A stretch of 64,000 nucleotides of DNA from Pectobacterium aquaticum (GCF_003382565.3 NZ_CP086253.1:744001-808000), one strand, 5' to 3'; shown: positions 8,337 through 17,882, counted from the first letter of the stretch. The notes: generated from the sequence alone by a model not told the origin. Program-made: numbers and translations.

Positions 8337-8463
8337 GTTTTATCTCATTATATTAGTCGTTATTGTTTGATTTAAGCATCAGGGAATTTCACACGTTATC
8401 TCTTTCAACTTTCTTGGCATCAGGGGCTTTGCTTCGACCTTCTACGATAGGTCTACTGTACGG

Positions 8464-8486
8464 CTTGCGTGATGGCATCACGCAAG
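8464..8486. repeat. 23-bp near-perfect palindrome
   Basis: CTTGCGTGATG, one central G, CATCACGCAAG: 11-bp arms. It sits between the regulator gene and the tRNA-fMet promoter, 65 bp before the -35 hexamer. It is too tight for a normal hairpin loop unless the inner pairs open, so an operator is as likely as an RNA stem. Confidence 0.55.
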
Positions 8487-8550
8487 GTCTGCTTACAAAA
8501 AAGTAGAATATCCATTTTTGCGATGACCACTTTCAGGCGAACGCTTATTC

Positions 8551-8579
8551 TTGACAAAGAAACCTACCTAGCGTATAAG
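8551..8579 (+). promoter_or_regulatory. Sigma-70 promoter of the tRNA-fMet/rimP operon
   Basis: TTGACA at 8551-8556 and TATAAG at 8574-8579 with 17-bp spacing, about 75 bp before the tRNA. Near-consensus, as expected for a tRNA/translation operon. Confidence 0.85.
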
Positions 8580-8654
8580 AATTGCCTTCGAACCAATCCT
8601 ATGGATGACTTGCATTTATGCAGTTGTCAGCGTAGTATTTGCCACGATTTCGGA

Positions 8655-8731
<77 letters not shown>

Positions 8732-8867
8732 CTTAACTTCCAGTAAAGTGTTTTTTCAAATACGTTCTTCACTCAATTTTTCTCTCTTTTTGCAGTGATT
8801 TTTGAAAAAATCCTTCACCGAAGTTATGCCGCGCTGGTTAGCGGTATTAGGGTCCAGTTGCATAAAG

Positions 8868-8888
8868 CCCCGATTTTCGGGGTTTTTT
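8868..8888 (+). terminator. Intrinsic terminator 1 between metY and rimP
   Basis: CCCCG, 5-nt loop, CGGGG, then six T. This partial terminator lets transcription continue into rimP at reduced level. Confidence 0.85.
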
Positions 8889-8909
8889 GTTATTTGGCAA
8901 CAAACAACT

Positions 8910-8930
8910 GGGCTATTAGGCCCTTTTTTT
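8910..8930 (+). terminator. Intrinsic terminator 2 between metY and rimP
   Basis: GGGC, short loop, GCCC, then seven T, 22 bp after terminator 1 and just before the rimP start. Confidence 0.8.
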
Positions 8931-8947
8931 ATGTCTTGGGGGTGGAC

Positions 8948-9400
8948 TTGTCCACATTAGAGCAAAAATTAACAGAGATGATTTCAGCACCCGTTGCCGC
9001 ATTAGGCTATGAATTGGTTGGGATTGAGTTCATCCGTAGTCGTCAATCTACGCTGCGTATCTATATTGATAGTGAAGATGGGATCACTGTTGATGATTGT
9101 GCTGATGTCAGCCACCAGGTCAGTGCGGTATTGGACGTAGAAGATCCAATTACTGTCGCCTATAACCTGGAAGTTTCGTCTCCAGGGCTTGAACGTCCCT
9201 TATTCACGGCGGCACATTATCTGCATTTCGTCGGTGAAGACGTCACAGTGGTGCTGCGTATGGCAGTCCAGAATCGCCGTAAATGGTTGGGTGTGATCAA
9301 AGCTGTTGACGGCGAAATGATCACCATAACAGTGGAAGGCAAAGATGAAGTATTCGCACTGAGCAACATTCAGAAAGCGAATCTTGTACCCCACTTTTAA
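8948..9400 (+). CDS. rimP: Ribosome maturation factor RimP
   Basis: 150 residues, needed for maturation of the 30S subunit. From LSTLEQKLTEMI to the C-terminal QKANLVPHF it matches E. coli RimP almost throughout. The start is taken as TTG at 8948 because E. coli RimP also begins there and a GGGGG purine run lies 5 nt upstream; GTG at 8942 or TTG at 8936 are alternatives. The longer upstream frame runs through the two terminators and is not coding. Second gene of the metY operon, 21 bp before nusA. Confidence 0.95.
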   Translation: MSTLEQKLTEMISAPVAALGYELVGIEFIRSRQSTLRIYIDSEDGITVDDCADVSHQVSAVLDVEDPITVAYNLEVSSPGLERPLFTAAHYLHFVGEDVTVVLRMAVQNRRKWLGVIKAVDGEMITITVEGKDEVFALSNIQKANLVPHF

Positions 9401-9421
9401 AGTTTGGATGAGGCAACTAGG

Positions 9422-10951
9422 ATGAACAAAGAGATTCTGGCTGTTGTTGAAGCAGTTTCCAATGAGAAAGCCCTTCCTCGCGAGAAGATTTTTGAAGCGC
9501 TGGAAACCGCACTGGCGACAGCGACCAAGAAAAAATATGAGCAGGAAATTGATGTTCGCGTCAGTATCGATCGCAAAACGGGCGATTTTGATACCTTCCG
9601 TCGTTGGTTAGTGGTGAATGAAGTCACTCAGCCAACTCGTGAAATTACGCTTGAAGCGGCGCAGTTTGACGATCCTGCTCTTGATGTTGGTGGTTACGTT
9701 GAAGATCAAATCGAATCCGTAACGTTTGATCGCATCACGACGCAAACGGCAAAACAAGTTATCGTGCAGAAAGTTCGTGAAGCAGAACGTGCGATGGTTG
9801 TTGATCAGTTCCGTGAGCAAGAAGGCGAGATTATCACCGGTGTCGTGAAGAAGGTGAATCGTGATAATATTTCGCTTGAAGTCAGACCAATCGATGGCTC
9901 TAACACCAGTGCAGAAGCGGTAATTGGCCGCGAAGATATGCTGCCTCGTGAGAATTTCCGCCCTGGCGACCGTATTCGTGGTGTGCTGTACTCTGTTCGC
10001 CCTGAAGCTCGCGGTGCTCAACTGTTCGTCAGCCGTTCCCGTCCGGAAATGCTGGTTGAACTCTTCCGCATTGAAGTGCCAGAAATCGGTGAAGAAGTTA
10101 TCGAGATCAAGGCCGCAGCCCGCGATCCGGGTTCACGTGCGAAAATTGCAGTGAAGACGAATGACAAGCGTATCGATCCCGTCGGTGCTTGTGTGGGGAT
10201 GCGCGGTGCACGTGTTCAGGCTGTTTCCAGTGAACTGGGCGGCGAGCGTATTGATATCATTCTGTGGGATGATAACCCTGCACAGTTTGTGATCAATGCT
10301 ATGGCACCTGCCGATGTGGTATCGATCGTGGTTGATGAAGATACCTGCACGATGGATATCGCTGTTGAGTCGAGCAATCTGGCTCAGGCGATTGGTCGAA
10401 ACGGGCAGAACGTACGTTTGGCTTCCCAACTGTTGAAACAGCATCGTTCAGACGATCGTTGGGAACTGAACGTGATGACAGTGGAAGATCTTCAAGCCAA
10501 GCATCAGGCTGAAGCACATGCTGCAATCGACGTCTTTACCAAGCACCTTGATATTGATGAAGAGTTTGCCACCGTGCTGGTTGAAGAAGGTTTCTCCTCA
10601 CTTGAAGAACTGGCTTACGTGCCAATCAAGGAACTGTTGGCTATCGAAGGCTTTGATGAAGAAACCGTTGAAGCATTGCGTGAGCGTGCGAAAGCCGCAT
10701 TAACAACGCTGGCACTGGCGCATGAAGAGAGCCTTGGTGACGGTCAACCTGCGGAAGACTTGCTTGGCTTGCCTGGGCTGTCGCGTGAGTTGGCGTTCAA
10801 GCTTGCTGCGATCGGTGTTTGTACGCTGGAAGATCTTGCTGAACAGGGCGTTGACGACCTGACAGATATTGAAGAGCTCAATGATGAGCAAGCGGGCGAA
10901 TTGATTATGGCCGCACGTAATATCTGTTGGTTTGGCGACGACAACGAATAA
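9422..10951 (+). CDS. nusA: Transcription termination/antitermination factor NusA
   Basis: 509 residues with the NusA order: N-terminal RNA-polymerase-binding domain, S1 domain, two KH domains (with GACVGMRGARVQ and AIGRNGQNVRLA) and two acidic C-terminal repeats ending ARNICWFGDDNE. The start is ATG 9422 (MNKEILAVVE), conserved with E. coli. Against the 495-residue E. coli protein as I remember it, there are two short extra stretches: about 6 residues in S1 (VRPIDGSNTSAEAV in place of a shorter loop) and about 7 after KH2 (LLKQHRSDDRWEL where E. coli has LSGWEL). It binds RNA polymerase and nascent RNA, controlling pausing, Rho and intrinsic termination. The insertions are unexpected but in frame and at domain loops. 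Confidence 0.97.
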   Translation: MNKEILAVVEAVSNEKALPREKIFEALETALATATKKKYEQEIDVRVSIDRKTGDFDTFRRWLVVNEVTQPTREITLEAAQFDDPALDVGGYVEDQIESVTFDRITTQTAKQVIVQKVREAERAMVVDQFREQEGEIITGVVKKVNRDNISLEVRPIDGSNTSAEAVIGREDMLPRENFRPGDRIRGVLYSVRPEARGAQLFVSRSRPEMLVELFRIEVPEIGEEVIEIKAAARDPGSRAKIAVKTNDKRIDPVGACVGMRGARVQAVSSELGGERIDIILWDDNPAQFVINAMAPADVVSIVVDEDTCTMDIAVESSNLAQAIGRNGQNVRLASQLLKQHRSDDRWELNVMTVEDLQAKHQAEAHAAIDVFTKHLDIDEEFATVLVEEGFSSLEELAYVPIKELLAIEGFDEETVEALRERAKAALTTLALAHEESLGDGQPAEDLLGLPGLSRELAFKLAAIGVCTLEDLAEQGVDDLTDIEELNDEQAGELIMAARNICWFGDDNE

Positions 10952-10976
10952 CGAACTGTAGCAGGAAAGGAACAGC

Positions 10977-13679
10977 ATGACAGATGTAACCGTAAAATCG
11001 CTGGCCGCAGAGATTCAAACGCCGGTTGACCGCCTGATACAGCAGTTTGCTGATGCGGGAATGACCAAGTCTGCATCGGACTCTGTGACCCAGCATGAAA
11101 AAGAAACGTTATTGGCGCATCTGAACCGCGATCGCGGTAATGCGCCAAGTAAATTGACGTTGCAACGCAAAACGCGCAGCACGTTAAATGTCCCTAGCAC
11201 CGGCGGAAAAAGTAAGTCGGTGCAGATCGAAGTCCGCAAGACACGCACTTATGTAAAACGCGATCCGATTGATGCCAAACAGGCAGAAGAGGAAGAGCAG
11301 GCACGGCGTGAAGCGGAAGAACAGGCACAACGTGTCGCTGAAGAGCAGGCTAAACGCGAGGCCGATCTGCGCGAAGCTGCTGAGAAAGCGAAGCGTGCTG
11401 CCGACGAGCAAGCCAAACGTGAAGCCGCTGAAAAAGCTAAGCGTGATGTAGCGGAAAAAGAAAAAGTGACGAACCAACAAAACGAAAATATGACCAAGCC
11501 GGCTCAGTCTGAGAAAGCGAAACGCGAAGCGGAAGCTGCCGAACTTAAGCGCAAAGCGGAAGAAACTGCACGTCTTAAAGTTGAAGAAGAAGCTCGCCGT
11601 ATTGCTGAAGAAGCTCGCCGTATGGCTGAAGAAAATGCAGGGCGCTGGGAAGCGGAAAGCGCGACTAAACCTGAAGAATCTGCTGATTATCATGTGACGA
11701 CGTCTCATCATGCCCGCGAAGCGGAAGATGAAAACGACCGTCAGGTTGAAGGTGAGCGCCGTACCCGTACCCGCGCGGCCAAAGTCACCAAGCAGAAGAA
11801 AGGTAATCGCCAGTCTGAGTCTAAGGCAGACCGTGAAGAAGCGCGTGCTGTTACCCGTGGTGGTAAAGGTAAACGTAAACCAAGTACACTGCAGCAGAGC
11901 TTCAATAAGCCTGCTCAGGCAGTTAACCGTGATGTGGTAATCGGTGAAACGGTTACCGTTGCTGAACTGGCTAACAAAATGGCCGTTAAAGGCTCTCAGG
12001 TCATCAAAACGATGATGAAACTGGGCGCAATGGCAACCATCAACCAGGTTATCGACCAGGAAACCGCGCAACTCGTGGCGGAAGAAATGGGCCATAAAGT
12101 CATCTTGCGTCGTGAGAACGAGCTGGAAGAAGCGGTAATGAGCGACCGTGATATGGGTGTTGCGGCAGAATCGCGCGCGCCAGTCGTGACCATTATGGGT
12201 CACGTTGACCACGGTAAAACCTCTCTGCTCGACTATATCCGTTCAACCAAGGTTGCAGCAGGTGAAGCGGGTGGTATTACTCAGCACATCGGTGCTTACC
12301 ACGTTGAAACTGACAACGGTATGATTACGTTCCTGGATACACCGGGACACGCCGCGTTTACCGCAATGCGTGCTCGTGGTGCTCAGGCTACGGATATCGT
12401 GGTACTGGTCGTGGCGGCGGATGATGGCGTAATGCCTCAGACCATCGAAGCGATCCAGCACGCGAAAGCAGCTCAGGTTCCGGTTGTTGTCGCAGTAAAC
12501 AAAATCGATAAGCCTGATGCCGACCCCGATCGTGTGAAAACCGAACTGTCTCAGTACGGTATCATGCCGGAAGAGTGGGGCGGTGAATCTCAGTTTGTTC
12601 ACGTATCGGCTAAAGCGGGTACGGGGATCGACGAACTGCTGGATGCGATTCTGTTGCAGGCCGAAGTTCTGGAACTGAAAGCGGTCCGTAGCGGCATGGC
12701 GAACGGTGTCGTGATCGAATCCTTCCTGGATAAAGGTCGTGGCCCGGTTGCAACCGTACTGGTACGTGAAGGTACGCTGAATAAAGGTGATATCGTTCTG
12801 TGCGGCTTTGAATATGGCCGTGTCCGTGCGATGCGTGATGAGTTAGGTCGTGAAATCACGTCCGCGGGGCCTTCTATTCCGGTAGAAATTCTCGGTCTGT
12901 CCGGTGTACCTGCCGCAGGTGACGAAGCGACGGTGGTTCGTGACGAGAAGAAAGCGCGTGAAGTGGCCTTGTATCGTCAGGGTAAATTCCGTGAAGTTAA
13001 ACTGGCTCGTCAGCAGAAATCTAAACTGGAAAACATGTTTGCCAACATGACGGAAGGTGAAGTTTCTGAACTGAATATCGTTCTCAAATCTGACGTTCAG
13101 GGTTCTTGCGAAGCGATTTCCGATTCACTGCAGAAACTGTCTACTGATGAAGTGAAAGTGAAGATCGTCGGCTCCGGTGTGGGCGGTATCACAGAAACGG
13201 ACGCTACGCTGGCAGCAGCATCGAATGCGATTATCCTTGGCTTTAACGTTCGTGCTGATGCATCAGCACGCCGCGTCGTTGAAGCGGAAAGCTTGGATCT
13301 GCGTTATTACTCCGTCATCTATGATCTGATCGACGAAGTGAAACAGGCGATGAGCGGTATGCTGGCGCCGGAATATAAGCAAGAGATCATCGGTCTGGCT
13401 GAAGTACGTGACGTCTTTAAATCACCGAAATTTGGTGCTGTTGCGGGTTGTATGGTGACCGAAGGTATCGTTAAGCGTCATAACAAGATCCGTGTACTGC
13501 GTGACAACGTAGTGATCTATGAAGGCGAGCTGGAATCTCTGCGCCGCTTCAAAGATGACGTTGGCGAAGTCCGTAACGGCATGGAATGTGGTATCGCTGT
13601 TAAGAACTACAACGACGTTCGTCCTGGCGATATGATTGAAGTCTTTGAAACGATTGAGATCAAACGTACGATCGCATAA
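10977..13679 (+). CDS. infB: Translation initiation factor IF-2
   Basis: 900 residues (E. coli 890). The N-terminal DNA-binding-like helix (MTDVTVKSLAAEIQTPVDRL) is followed by a long Ala/Glu/Lys/Arg coiled stretch (about 90-300). The GTPase domain then shows G1 GHVDHGKTS, G2 GGITQHIG, G3 DTPGH, G4 NKID, and the C-terminal beta-barrel and IF2-C domains follow. It places fMet-tRNA in the ribosomal P site and joins the subunits. ATG 10977 follows GGAAAGGAA. It lies 25 bp after nusA in the same operon. The low-complexity N-terminus differs from E. coli in length, as is usual for this factor. Confidence 0.98.
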   Translation: MTDVTVKSLAAEIQTPVDRLIQQFADAGMTKSASDSVTQHEKETLLAHLNRDRGNAPSKLTLQRKTRSTLNVPSTGGKSKSVQIEVRKTRTYVKRDPIDAKQAEEEEQARREAEEQAQRVAEEQAKREADLREAAEKAKRAADEQAKREAAEKAKRDVAEKEKVTNQQNENMTKPAQSEKAKREAEAAELKRKAEETARLKVEEEARRIAEEARRMAEENAGRWEAESATKPEESADYHVTTSHHAREAEDENDRQVEGERRTRTRAAKVTKQKKGNRQSESKADREEARAVTRGGKGKRKPSTLQQSFNKPAQAVNRDVVIGETVTVAELANKMAVKGSQVIKTMMKLGAMATINQVIDQETAQLVAEEMGHKVILRRENELEEAVMSDRDMGVAAESRAPVVTIMGHVDHGKTSLLDYIRSTKVAAGEAGGITQHIGAYHVETDNGMITFLDTPGHAAFTAMRARGAQATDIVVLVVAADDGVMPQTIEAIQHAKAAQVPVVVAVNKIDKPDADPDRVKTELSQYGIMPEEWGGESQFVHVSAKAGTGIDELLDAILLQAEVLELKAVRSGMANGVVIESFLDKGRGPVATVLVREGTLNKGDIVLCGFEYGRVRAMRDELGREITSAGPSIPVEILGLSGVPAAGDEATVVRDEKKAREVALYRQGKFREVKLARQQKSKLENMFANMTEGEVSELNIVLKSDVQGSCEAISDSLQKLSTDEVKVKIVGSGVGGITETDATLAAASNAIILGFNVRADASARRVVEAESLDLRYYSVIYDLIDEVKQAMSGMLAPEYKQEIIGLAEVRDVFKSPKFGAVAGCMVTEGIVKRHNKIRVLRDNVVIYEGELESLRRFKDDVGEVRNGMECGIAVKNYNDVRPGDMIEVFETIEIKRTIA

Positions 13680-13713
13680 TCGGTTTTCAGCGACGATGTA
13701 AGTTATTAGTAAG

Positions 13714-13740
13714 GGGGGGCCTAGTGCCCCCCGATTTTTA
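13714..13740 (+). terminator. Hairpin between infB and rbfA
   Basis: GGGGGGC, 5-nt loop, GCCCCCC followed by GATTTTT. A strong stem with a short T-run that may attenuate transcription into rbfA. Confidence 0.65.
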
Positions 13741-13754
13741 CTTGAGGATTTATC

Positions 13755-14153
13755 ATGGCAAAAGAATTCAGCCGCACCCAGCGCGTCGCGCAGGAAATGC
13801 AAAAAGAAATCGCCATTATTATTCAGCGTGAAGTCAAAGATCCGCGCATCGGCATGGCGACTGTCTCCGGTGTGGAAGTGTCTCGCGATCTGGCGTACGC
13901 CAAGGTTTTTGTTACCTTCCTGAATGATAACGAACCAGAGCAAATTCAAAAGGCAGTAAAAGCACTGCAAGATGCATCTGGCTTTATCCGTAAGCTGATT
14001 GGTAAGGCAATGCGCCTGCGTGTTGTTCCAGAATTAACCTTCTCCTACGACAACTCATTGGTTGAAGGGATGAGAATGTCCAATCTGGTGACGAATGTGG
14101 TCAGAAACGATACGGAACGTCGTCCTGTGACGGGCGAAGACCTGGAGGATTAA
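13755..14153 (+). CDS. rbfA: 30S ribosome-binding factor RbfA
   Basis: 132 residues, cold-shock-linked factor for 16S rRNA 5'-end maturation, with the type-II KH fold. It begins MAKEFSRTQRVAQEMQKEIA and contains IGMATVSGVEVSRDLAYAKV and RVVPELTFSYDNS, as in E. coli RbfA (133 residues). The start follows GAGGA. Its stop shares one base with the truB start (TAATG), so the two are translationally coupled. Confidence 0.97.
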   Translation: MAKEFSRTQRVAQEMQKEIAIIIQREVKDPRIGMATVSGVEVSRDLAYAKVFVTFLNDNEPEQIQKAVKALQDASGFIRKLIGKAMRLRVVPELTFSYDNSLVEGMRMSNLVTNVVRNDTERRPVTGEDLED

Positions 14154-15097
14154 TGAGTCGTCCTCGCCGCCGTGGCCGTGATGTACACGGCGTATTGTTA
14201 TTAGATAAGCCGCAGGGCGTGTCGTCTAATGATGTTTTGCAGAAGGTAAAACGGATTTTTAACGCGAACAGAGCGGGCCATACGGGGGCGTTGGATCCAT
14301 TAGCCACCGGTATGTTGCCGATTTGTCTTGGGGAAGCGACGAAGTTTTCCCAGTATTTGCTGGATTCTGATAAACGCTACCGTGTCATTGCTCGACTTGG
14401 GCAACGGACTGACACCTCTGATGCCGATGGCAACGTGATTGAAGAGCGTGCGATTGGTTTTTCTGCTACCGATCTGGAGCAGGCGCTGGAAGGCTTTCGT
14501 GGTACCACGCAGCAAGTGCCATCCATGTACTCAGCGCTGAAATACCAAGGGCGCAAGCTGTATGAGTATGCGCGTCAGGGGCTGACGGTTCCACGTGAAG
14601 CACGTGAAATCACCGTTTACGAACTGCAGTTTATTCGCTGGGAAGGTGATGAACTGGAGCTAGAGATTCACTGCTCTAAAGGGACGTACATCCGTACCAT
14701 CATTGACGATCTGGGCGAAAAGCTTTGCTGTGGCGCGCATGTGATTTACCTGCGTCGTTTGCAGGTTGCTACGTATCCTACCGAAAGAATGGTGACGCTG
14801 GAGCAGCTAGCGGCTTTGGCTGAGCAGGCTCAAACACAAGAACACCCACTTTCGCTGAGTCTCGATCCGCTTCTCATGCCGATGGAAAGCCCAGTTATTG
14901 ATTTTCCTGAGGTAAATTTGACGCCAGTTGTCGCGGGTTATTTGAAGCTGGGGCAAGCGGTTCAGGCAGCGAATGCGCCCTCGAACGGTATGGTGAGAAT
15001 CACCGAAGGTGACGAACACAAATTTATCGGAATGGGCGAAATCGACAGTGATGGCCGCGTTGCGCCGCGTCGTTTGGTTGTTGAGTTTCCAGTGTAA
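14153..15097 (+). CDS. truB: tRNA pseudouridine(55) synthase TruB
   Basis: 314 residues. It makes pseudouridine 55 in the T-loop of tRNAs. Motif II GHTGALDPLATGMLP carries the catalytic Asp; motif KYQGRKLYEYARQG and the C-terminal PUA domain (about 250-314) are also present. It starts within the rbfA stop. Same length as the E. coli protein. Neighbours are all translation genes. Confidence 0.97.
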   Translation: MSRPRRRGRDVHGVLLLDKPQGVSSNDVLQKVKRIFNANRAGHTGALDPLATGMLPICLGEATKFSQYLLDSDKRYRVIARLGQRTDTSDADGNVIEERAIGFSATDLEQALEGFRGTTQQVPSMYSALKYQGRKLYEYARQGLTVPREAREITVYELQFIRWEGDELELEIHCSKGTYIRTIIDDLGEKLCCGAHVIYLRRLQVATYPTERMVTLEQLAALAEQAQTQEHPLSLSLDPLLMPMESPVIDFPEVNLTPVVAGYLKLGQAVQAANAPSNGMVRITEGDEHKFIGMGEIDSDGRVAPRRLVVEFPV

Positions 15098-15219
15098 ACC
15101 CGCCCGTTGCTGCCTTGCTATCGCAGAACGCTGAGGGTAGAATAGCGCGGCTTGACTATTGGGTGGCTGAATTAGAGATCGGCGCCTGTTTTTTTATCTA
15201 TAATGTTTGGAGTATTACA

Positions 15220-15489
15220 ATGTCTCTAAGTGTTGAAGCTAAAGCTAAAATCGTAGCAGACTTCGGTCGTGGCACTAACGATAGTGGTTCTACTGAAGTT
15301 CAGGTTGCTTTGCTGACTGCGCAGATCAACCACCTGCAAGGCCACTTTTCTGAGCACAAAAAAGATCACCACAGCCGTCGTGGTCTGCTGCGTATGGTTT
15401 CTCAGCGTCGTAAGCTGCTGGACTACTTGAAGCGTAAAGATGTAGCACGTTACACCAGTCTGATCGAGCGTCTGGGTCTGCGTCGCTAA
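15220..15489 (+). CDS. rpsO: 30S ribosomal protein S15
   Basis: 89 residues, binds 16S rRNA and, in E. coli, represses its own mRNA through a pseudoknot. Starts MSLSVEAKAKIVADFGRGTN and ends LIERLGLRR. The ATG at 15220 follows TTTGGAG; the upstream frame extension from 15115 is not coding. A TATAAT at 15199-15204, close to the start, is part of the AT-rich leader and may be a promoter element or chance. An intrinsic terminator follows directly. Confidence 0.98.
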   Translation: MSLSVEAKAKIVADFGRGTNDSGSTEVQVALLTAQINHLQGHFSEHKKDHHSRRGLLRMVSQRRKLLDYLKRKDVARYTSLIERLGLRR

Positions 15490-15508
15490 GTCTTCTGTGT
15501 TTCAGTGG

Positions 15509-15534
15509 AAAGGGGCCTCTTTGGCCCCTTTCTT
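15509..15534 (+). terminator. rpsO intrinsic terminator
   Basis: AAAGGGGCC, loop TCTTT, GGCCCCTTT then CTT: a 9-bp stem with U-rich tail. Confidence 0.88.
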
Positions 15535-15605
15535 CTAGGAAGCGTTAGCAAAACAGAGTAGTGTATTGTTGTTAATATGATCTTTCATTACAGAGGTTCG
15601 CGCGG

Positions 15606-15652
15606 CTAATGAGAGGCTTTATCTGCATAAGCAAGATAAGGGTTGTCATTAG
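15606..15652 (+). promoter_or_regulatory. pnp leader stem-loop (RNase III site)
   Basis: CTAATGA at 15606-15612 pairs with TCATTAG at 15646-15652, and inside it CTTTATCT pairs with AGATAAG. This long imperfect stem upstream of pnp matches the position of the E. coli RNase III cleavage hairpin that starts PNPase autoregulation. The small RNA SraG is also encoded in this gap in E. coli; I cannot confirm it here. Confidence 0.8.
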
Positions 15653-15737
15653 TCGTGAGAATGTAGTGCAAAGGTCGGGAGTTCACTGGCGCGTTTATAG
15701 AGAATACGTGTAGCGCGCCCCAGCTAAGGATATTATT

Positions 15738-17858
15738 TTGCTGAATCCGATCGTCCGTAAGTTCCAATATGGTCAGCATACCGTCACGTTAGAGACCGGT
15801 ATGATGGCACGCCAGGCTACCGCCGCTGTGATGGTAAGCATGGATGACACCGCGGTATTCGTTACCGTTGTAGGCGCTAAAAGTGCTAAGCCGGGTCAAA
15901 GTTTCTTCCCGTTGACGGTTAACTATCAGGAGCGTACCTACGCTGCTGGACGTTTCCCTGGTGGTTTCTTCCGTCGTGAAGGCCGTCCAAGTGAAGGTGA
16001 AACGCTGACTTCTCGTCTGATTGACCGCCCGATTCGCCCTCTGTTCCCAGAAGGCTTCCTGAATGAAGTTCAGGTGATTGCGACCGTTGTTTCTGTTAAC
16101 CCACAGGTTAGCCCTGACATCGTTGCCATGATTGGTGCCTCTGCGGCGCTGAGCCTGTCTGGTATTCCGTTCAACGGCCCTATCGGTGTCGCTCGCGTCG
16201 GTTACCTGAACGACCAGTATGTCCTGAATCCAACGATGGACGAGCTGAAAGAAAGCCGTCTGGATCTGGTGGTTGCAGGTACAGAAGGCGCGGTTCTGAT
16301 GGTGGAATCTGAAGCTGAGCTGCTGAGCGAAGATCAGATGCTGGGTGCTGTGGTGTTTGGTCACGAGCAACAGCAGATCGTTATCCAGAACATCAACGCT
16401 CTGGTTGCTGAAGCAGGCAAACCGAAGTGGGAGTGGCATGCGCCAGAAGTTAACGTTTCTTTAGAGCAGCGTGTACAGGCTTTGTCTGAAGCACGTCTGG
16501 GTGACGCTTACCGCATCACTGAAAAACAAGAGCGTTATGCACAAGTTGACGTCATCAAAGCGGATGTTGTTGCCGCTCTGCAAGCCGAAGACGAAACGCT
16601 GAATGCGGGCGATATCCAGGAAATTCTGGGTAACGTTGAGAAAAATGTCGTACGTAGCCGCGTGCTGGCTGGCGAACCGCGTATCGATGGCCGTGAAAAA
16701 GACATGATTCGTGGTCTTGATGTGCGTACTGGCGTACTGCCGCGTACCCACGGTTCTGCACTGTTCACCCGTGGTGAAACGCAGGCGTTGGTAACCGCTA
16801 CGTTGGGGACTGAGCGTGATGCGCAGAATATCGACGAATTGACTGGTGAACGTACCGATCGCTTCCTGCTGCACTACAACTTCCCTCCGTACTCTGTTGG
16901 TGAAACGGGTATGGTCGGTTCGCCTAAGCGTCGTGAAATCGGTCACGGTCGTCTGGCTAAGCGTGGCGTGTTGGCCGTTATGCCTAAGGCGAACGAATTC
17001 CCGTACACCGTACGTGTCGTGTCTGAAATCACAGAATCCAATGGTTCTTCTTCTATGGCGTCTGTCTGCGGTGCTTCTTTGGCACTGATGGATGCAGGTG
17101 TGCCAATCAAATCAGCCGTTGCGGGTATCGCGATGGGGCTGGTGAAAGAAGGTGATAACTTTGTTGTTCTGTCTGACATTCTGGGTGACGAAGATCACCT
17201 AGGCGATATGGACTTCAAAGTTGCCGGTAGCCGTGAAGGTATCACTGCGCTGCAGATGGATATCAAGATCGAAGGGATTACCCGTGAGATCATGCAGGTT
17301 GCTTTGAATCAAGCCAAAGGTGCACGTTTGCACATTCTGGGCGTGATGGAGCAGGCGATCAGCTCACCGCGTGGCGATATCTCTGAATTCGCACCGCGTA
17401 TTCACACCATCAAGATCAGTACCGATAAGATTAAAGACGTGATCGGTAAAGGTGGTTCTGTGATTCGTGCGCTGACGGAAGAAACGGGCACGACCATTGA
17501 AATTGAAGACGATGGTACTGTTAAAATCGCTTCAACCGACGGCGAAAAAGCGAAACACGCAATTCGTCGTATTGAAGAGATTACTGCCGAAATCGAAGTC
17601 GGCCGTGTGTATCAGGGTAAAGTTACCCGCATCGTTGATTTTGGTGCTTTCGTCGCTATTGGCGGCGGCAAAGAAGGCTTGGTGCACATTTCTCAGATCG
17701 CCGACAAGCGCGTAGAGAAAGTGACTGATTACCTGCAAATGGGTCAGGAAGTGCCGGTCAAGGTTCTGGAAGTTGATCGCCAGGGCCGCGTGCGCTTAAG
17801 CATCAAAGAAGCAAATGCGCAAGCCCAGGAAGCGGCAGCCCCGTCTTCTGAGGAATAA
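15738..17858 (+). CDS. pnp: Polynucleotide phosphorylase
   Basis: 706 residues. This is the 3'-to-5' phosphorolytic exoribonuclease of the RNA degradosome. Two RNase PH domains are present (the second with FFPLTVNYQERTYAAGR-type and FPPYSVGETGMVGSPKRREIGHG motifs), then a KH domain (IGKGGSVIRALTEETG) and an S1 domain (GRVYQGKVTRIVDFGAFVAI). The start is TTG at 15738 behind AAGGAT, the same rare start used in E. coli. Expression is probably autoregulated through the leader stem at 15606-15652. Confidence 0.98.
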   Translation: MLNPIVRKFQYGQHTVTLETGMMARQATAAVMVSMDDTAVFVTVVGAKSAKPGQSFFPLTVNYQERTYAAGRFPGGFFRREGRPSEGETLTSRLIDRPIRPLFPEGFLNEVQVIATVVSVNPQVSPDIVAMIGASAALSLSGIPFNGPIGVARVGYLNDQYVLNPTMDELKESRLDLVVAGTEGAVLMVESEAELLSEDQMLGAVVFGHEQQQIVIQNINALVAEAGKPKWEWHAPEVNVSLEQRVQALSEARLGDAYRITEKQERYAQVDVIKADVVAALQAEDETLNAGDIQEILGNVEKNVVRSRVLAGEPRIDGREKDMIRGLDVRTGVLPRTHGSALFTRGETQALVTATLGTERDAQNIDELTGERTDRFLLHYNFPPYSVGETGMVGSPKRREIGHGRLAKRGVLAVMPKANEFPYTVRVVSEITESNGSSSMASVCGASLALMDAGVPIKSAVAGIAMGLVKEGDNFVVLSDILGDEDHLGDMDFKVAGSREGITALQMDIKIEGITREIMQVALNQAKGARLHILGVMEQAISSPRGDISEFAPRIHTIKISTDKIKDVIGKGGSVIRALTEETGTTIEIEDDGTVKIASTDGEKAKHAIRRIEEITAEIEVGRVYQGKVTRIVDFGAFVAIGGGKEGLVHISQIADKRVEKVTDYLQMGQEVPVKVLEVDRQGRVRLSIKEANAQAQEAAAPSSEE

Positions 17859-17882
17859 CGACTGTTAGAAAACGGTCTTATG

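Noticed and set aside
8795..8947. N-terminal extension of RimP from 8795
   Set aside because: It would translate through both intrinsic terminators and has no similarity; the TTG start at 8948 gives the conserved length.
11184..12212. 342-residue minus-strand frame inside infB
   Set aside because: Phe/Arg/Ser-rich shadow of the Glu/Lys/Ala-rich IF-2 coding strand; no homology.
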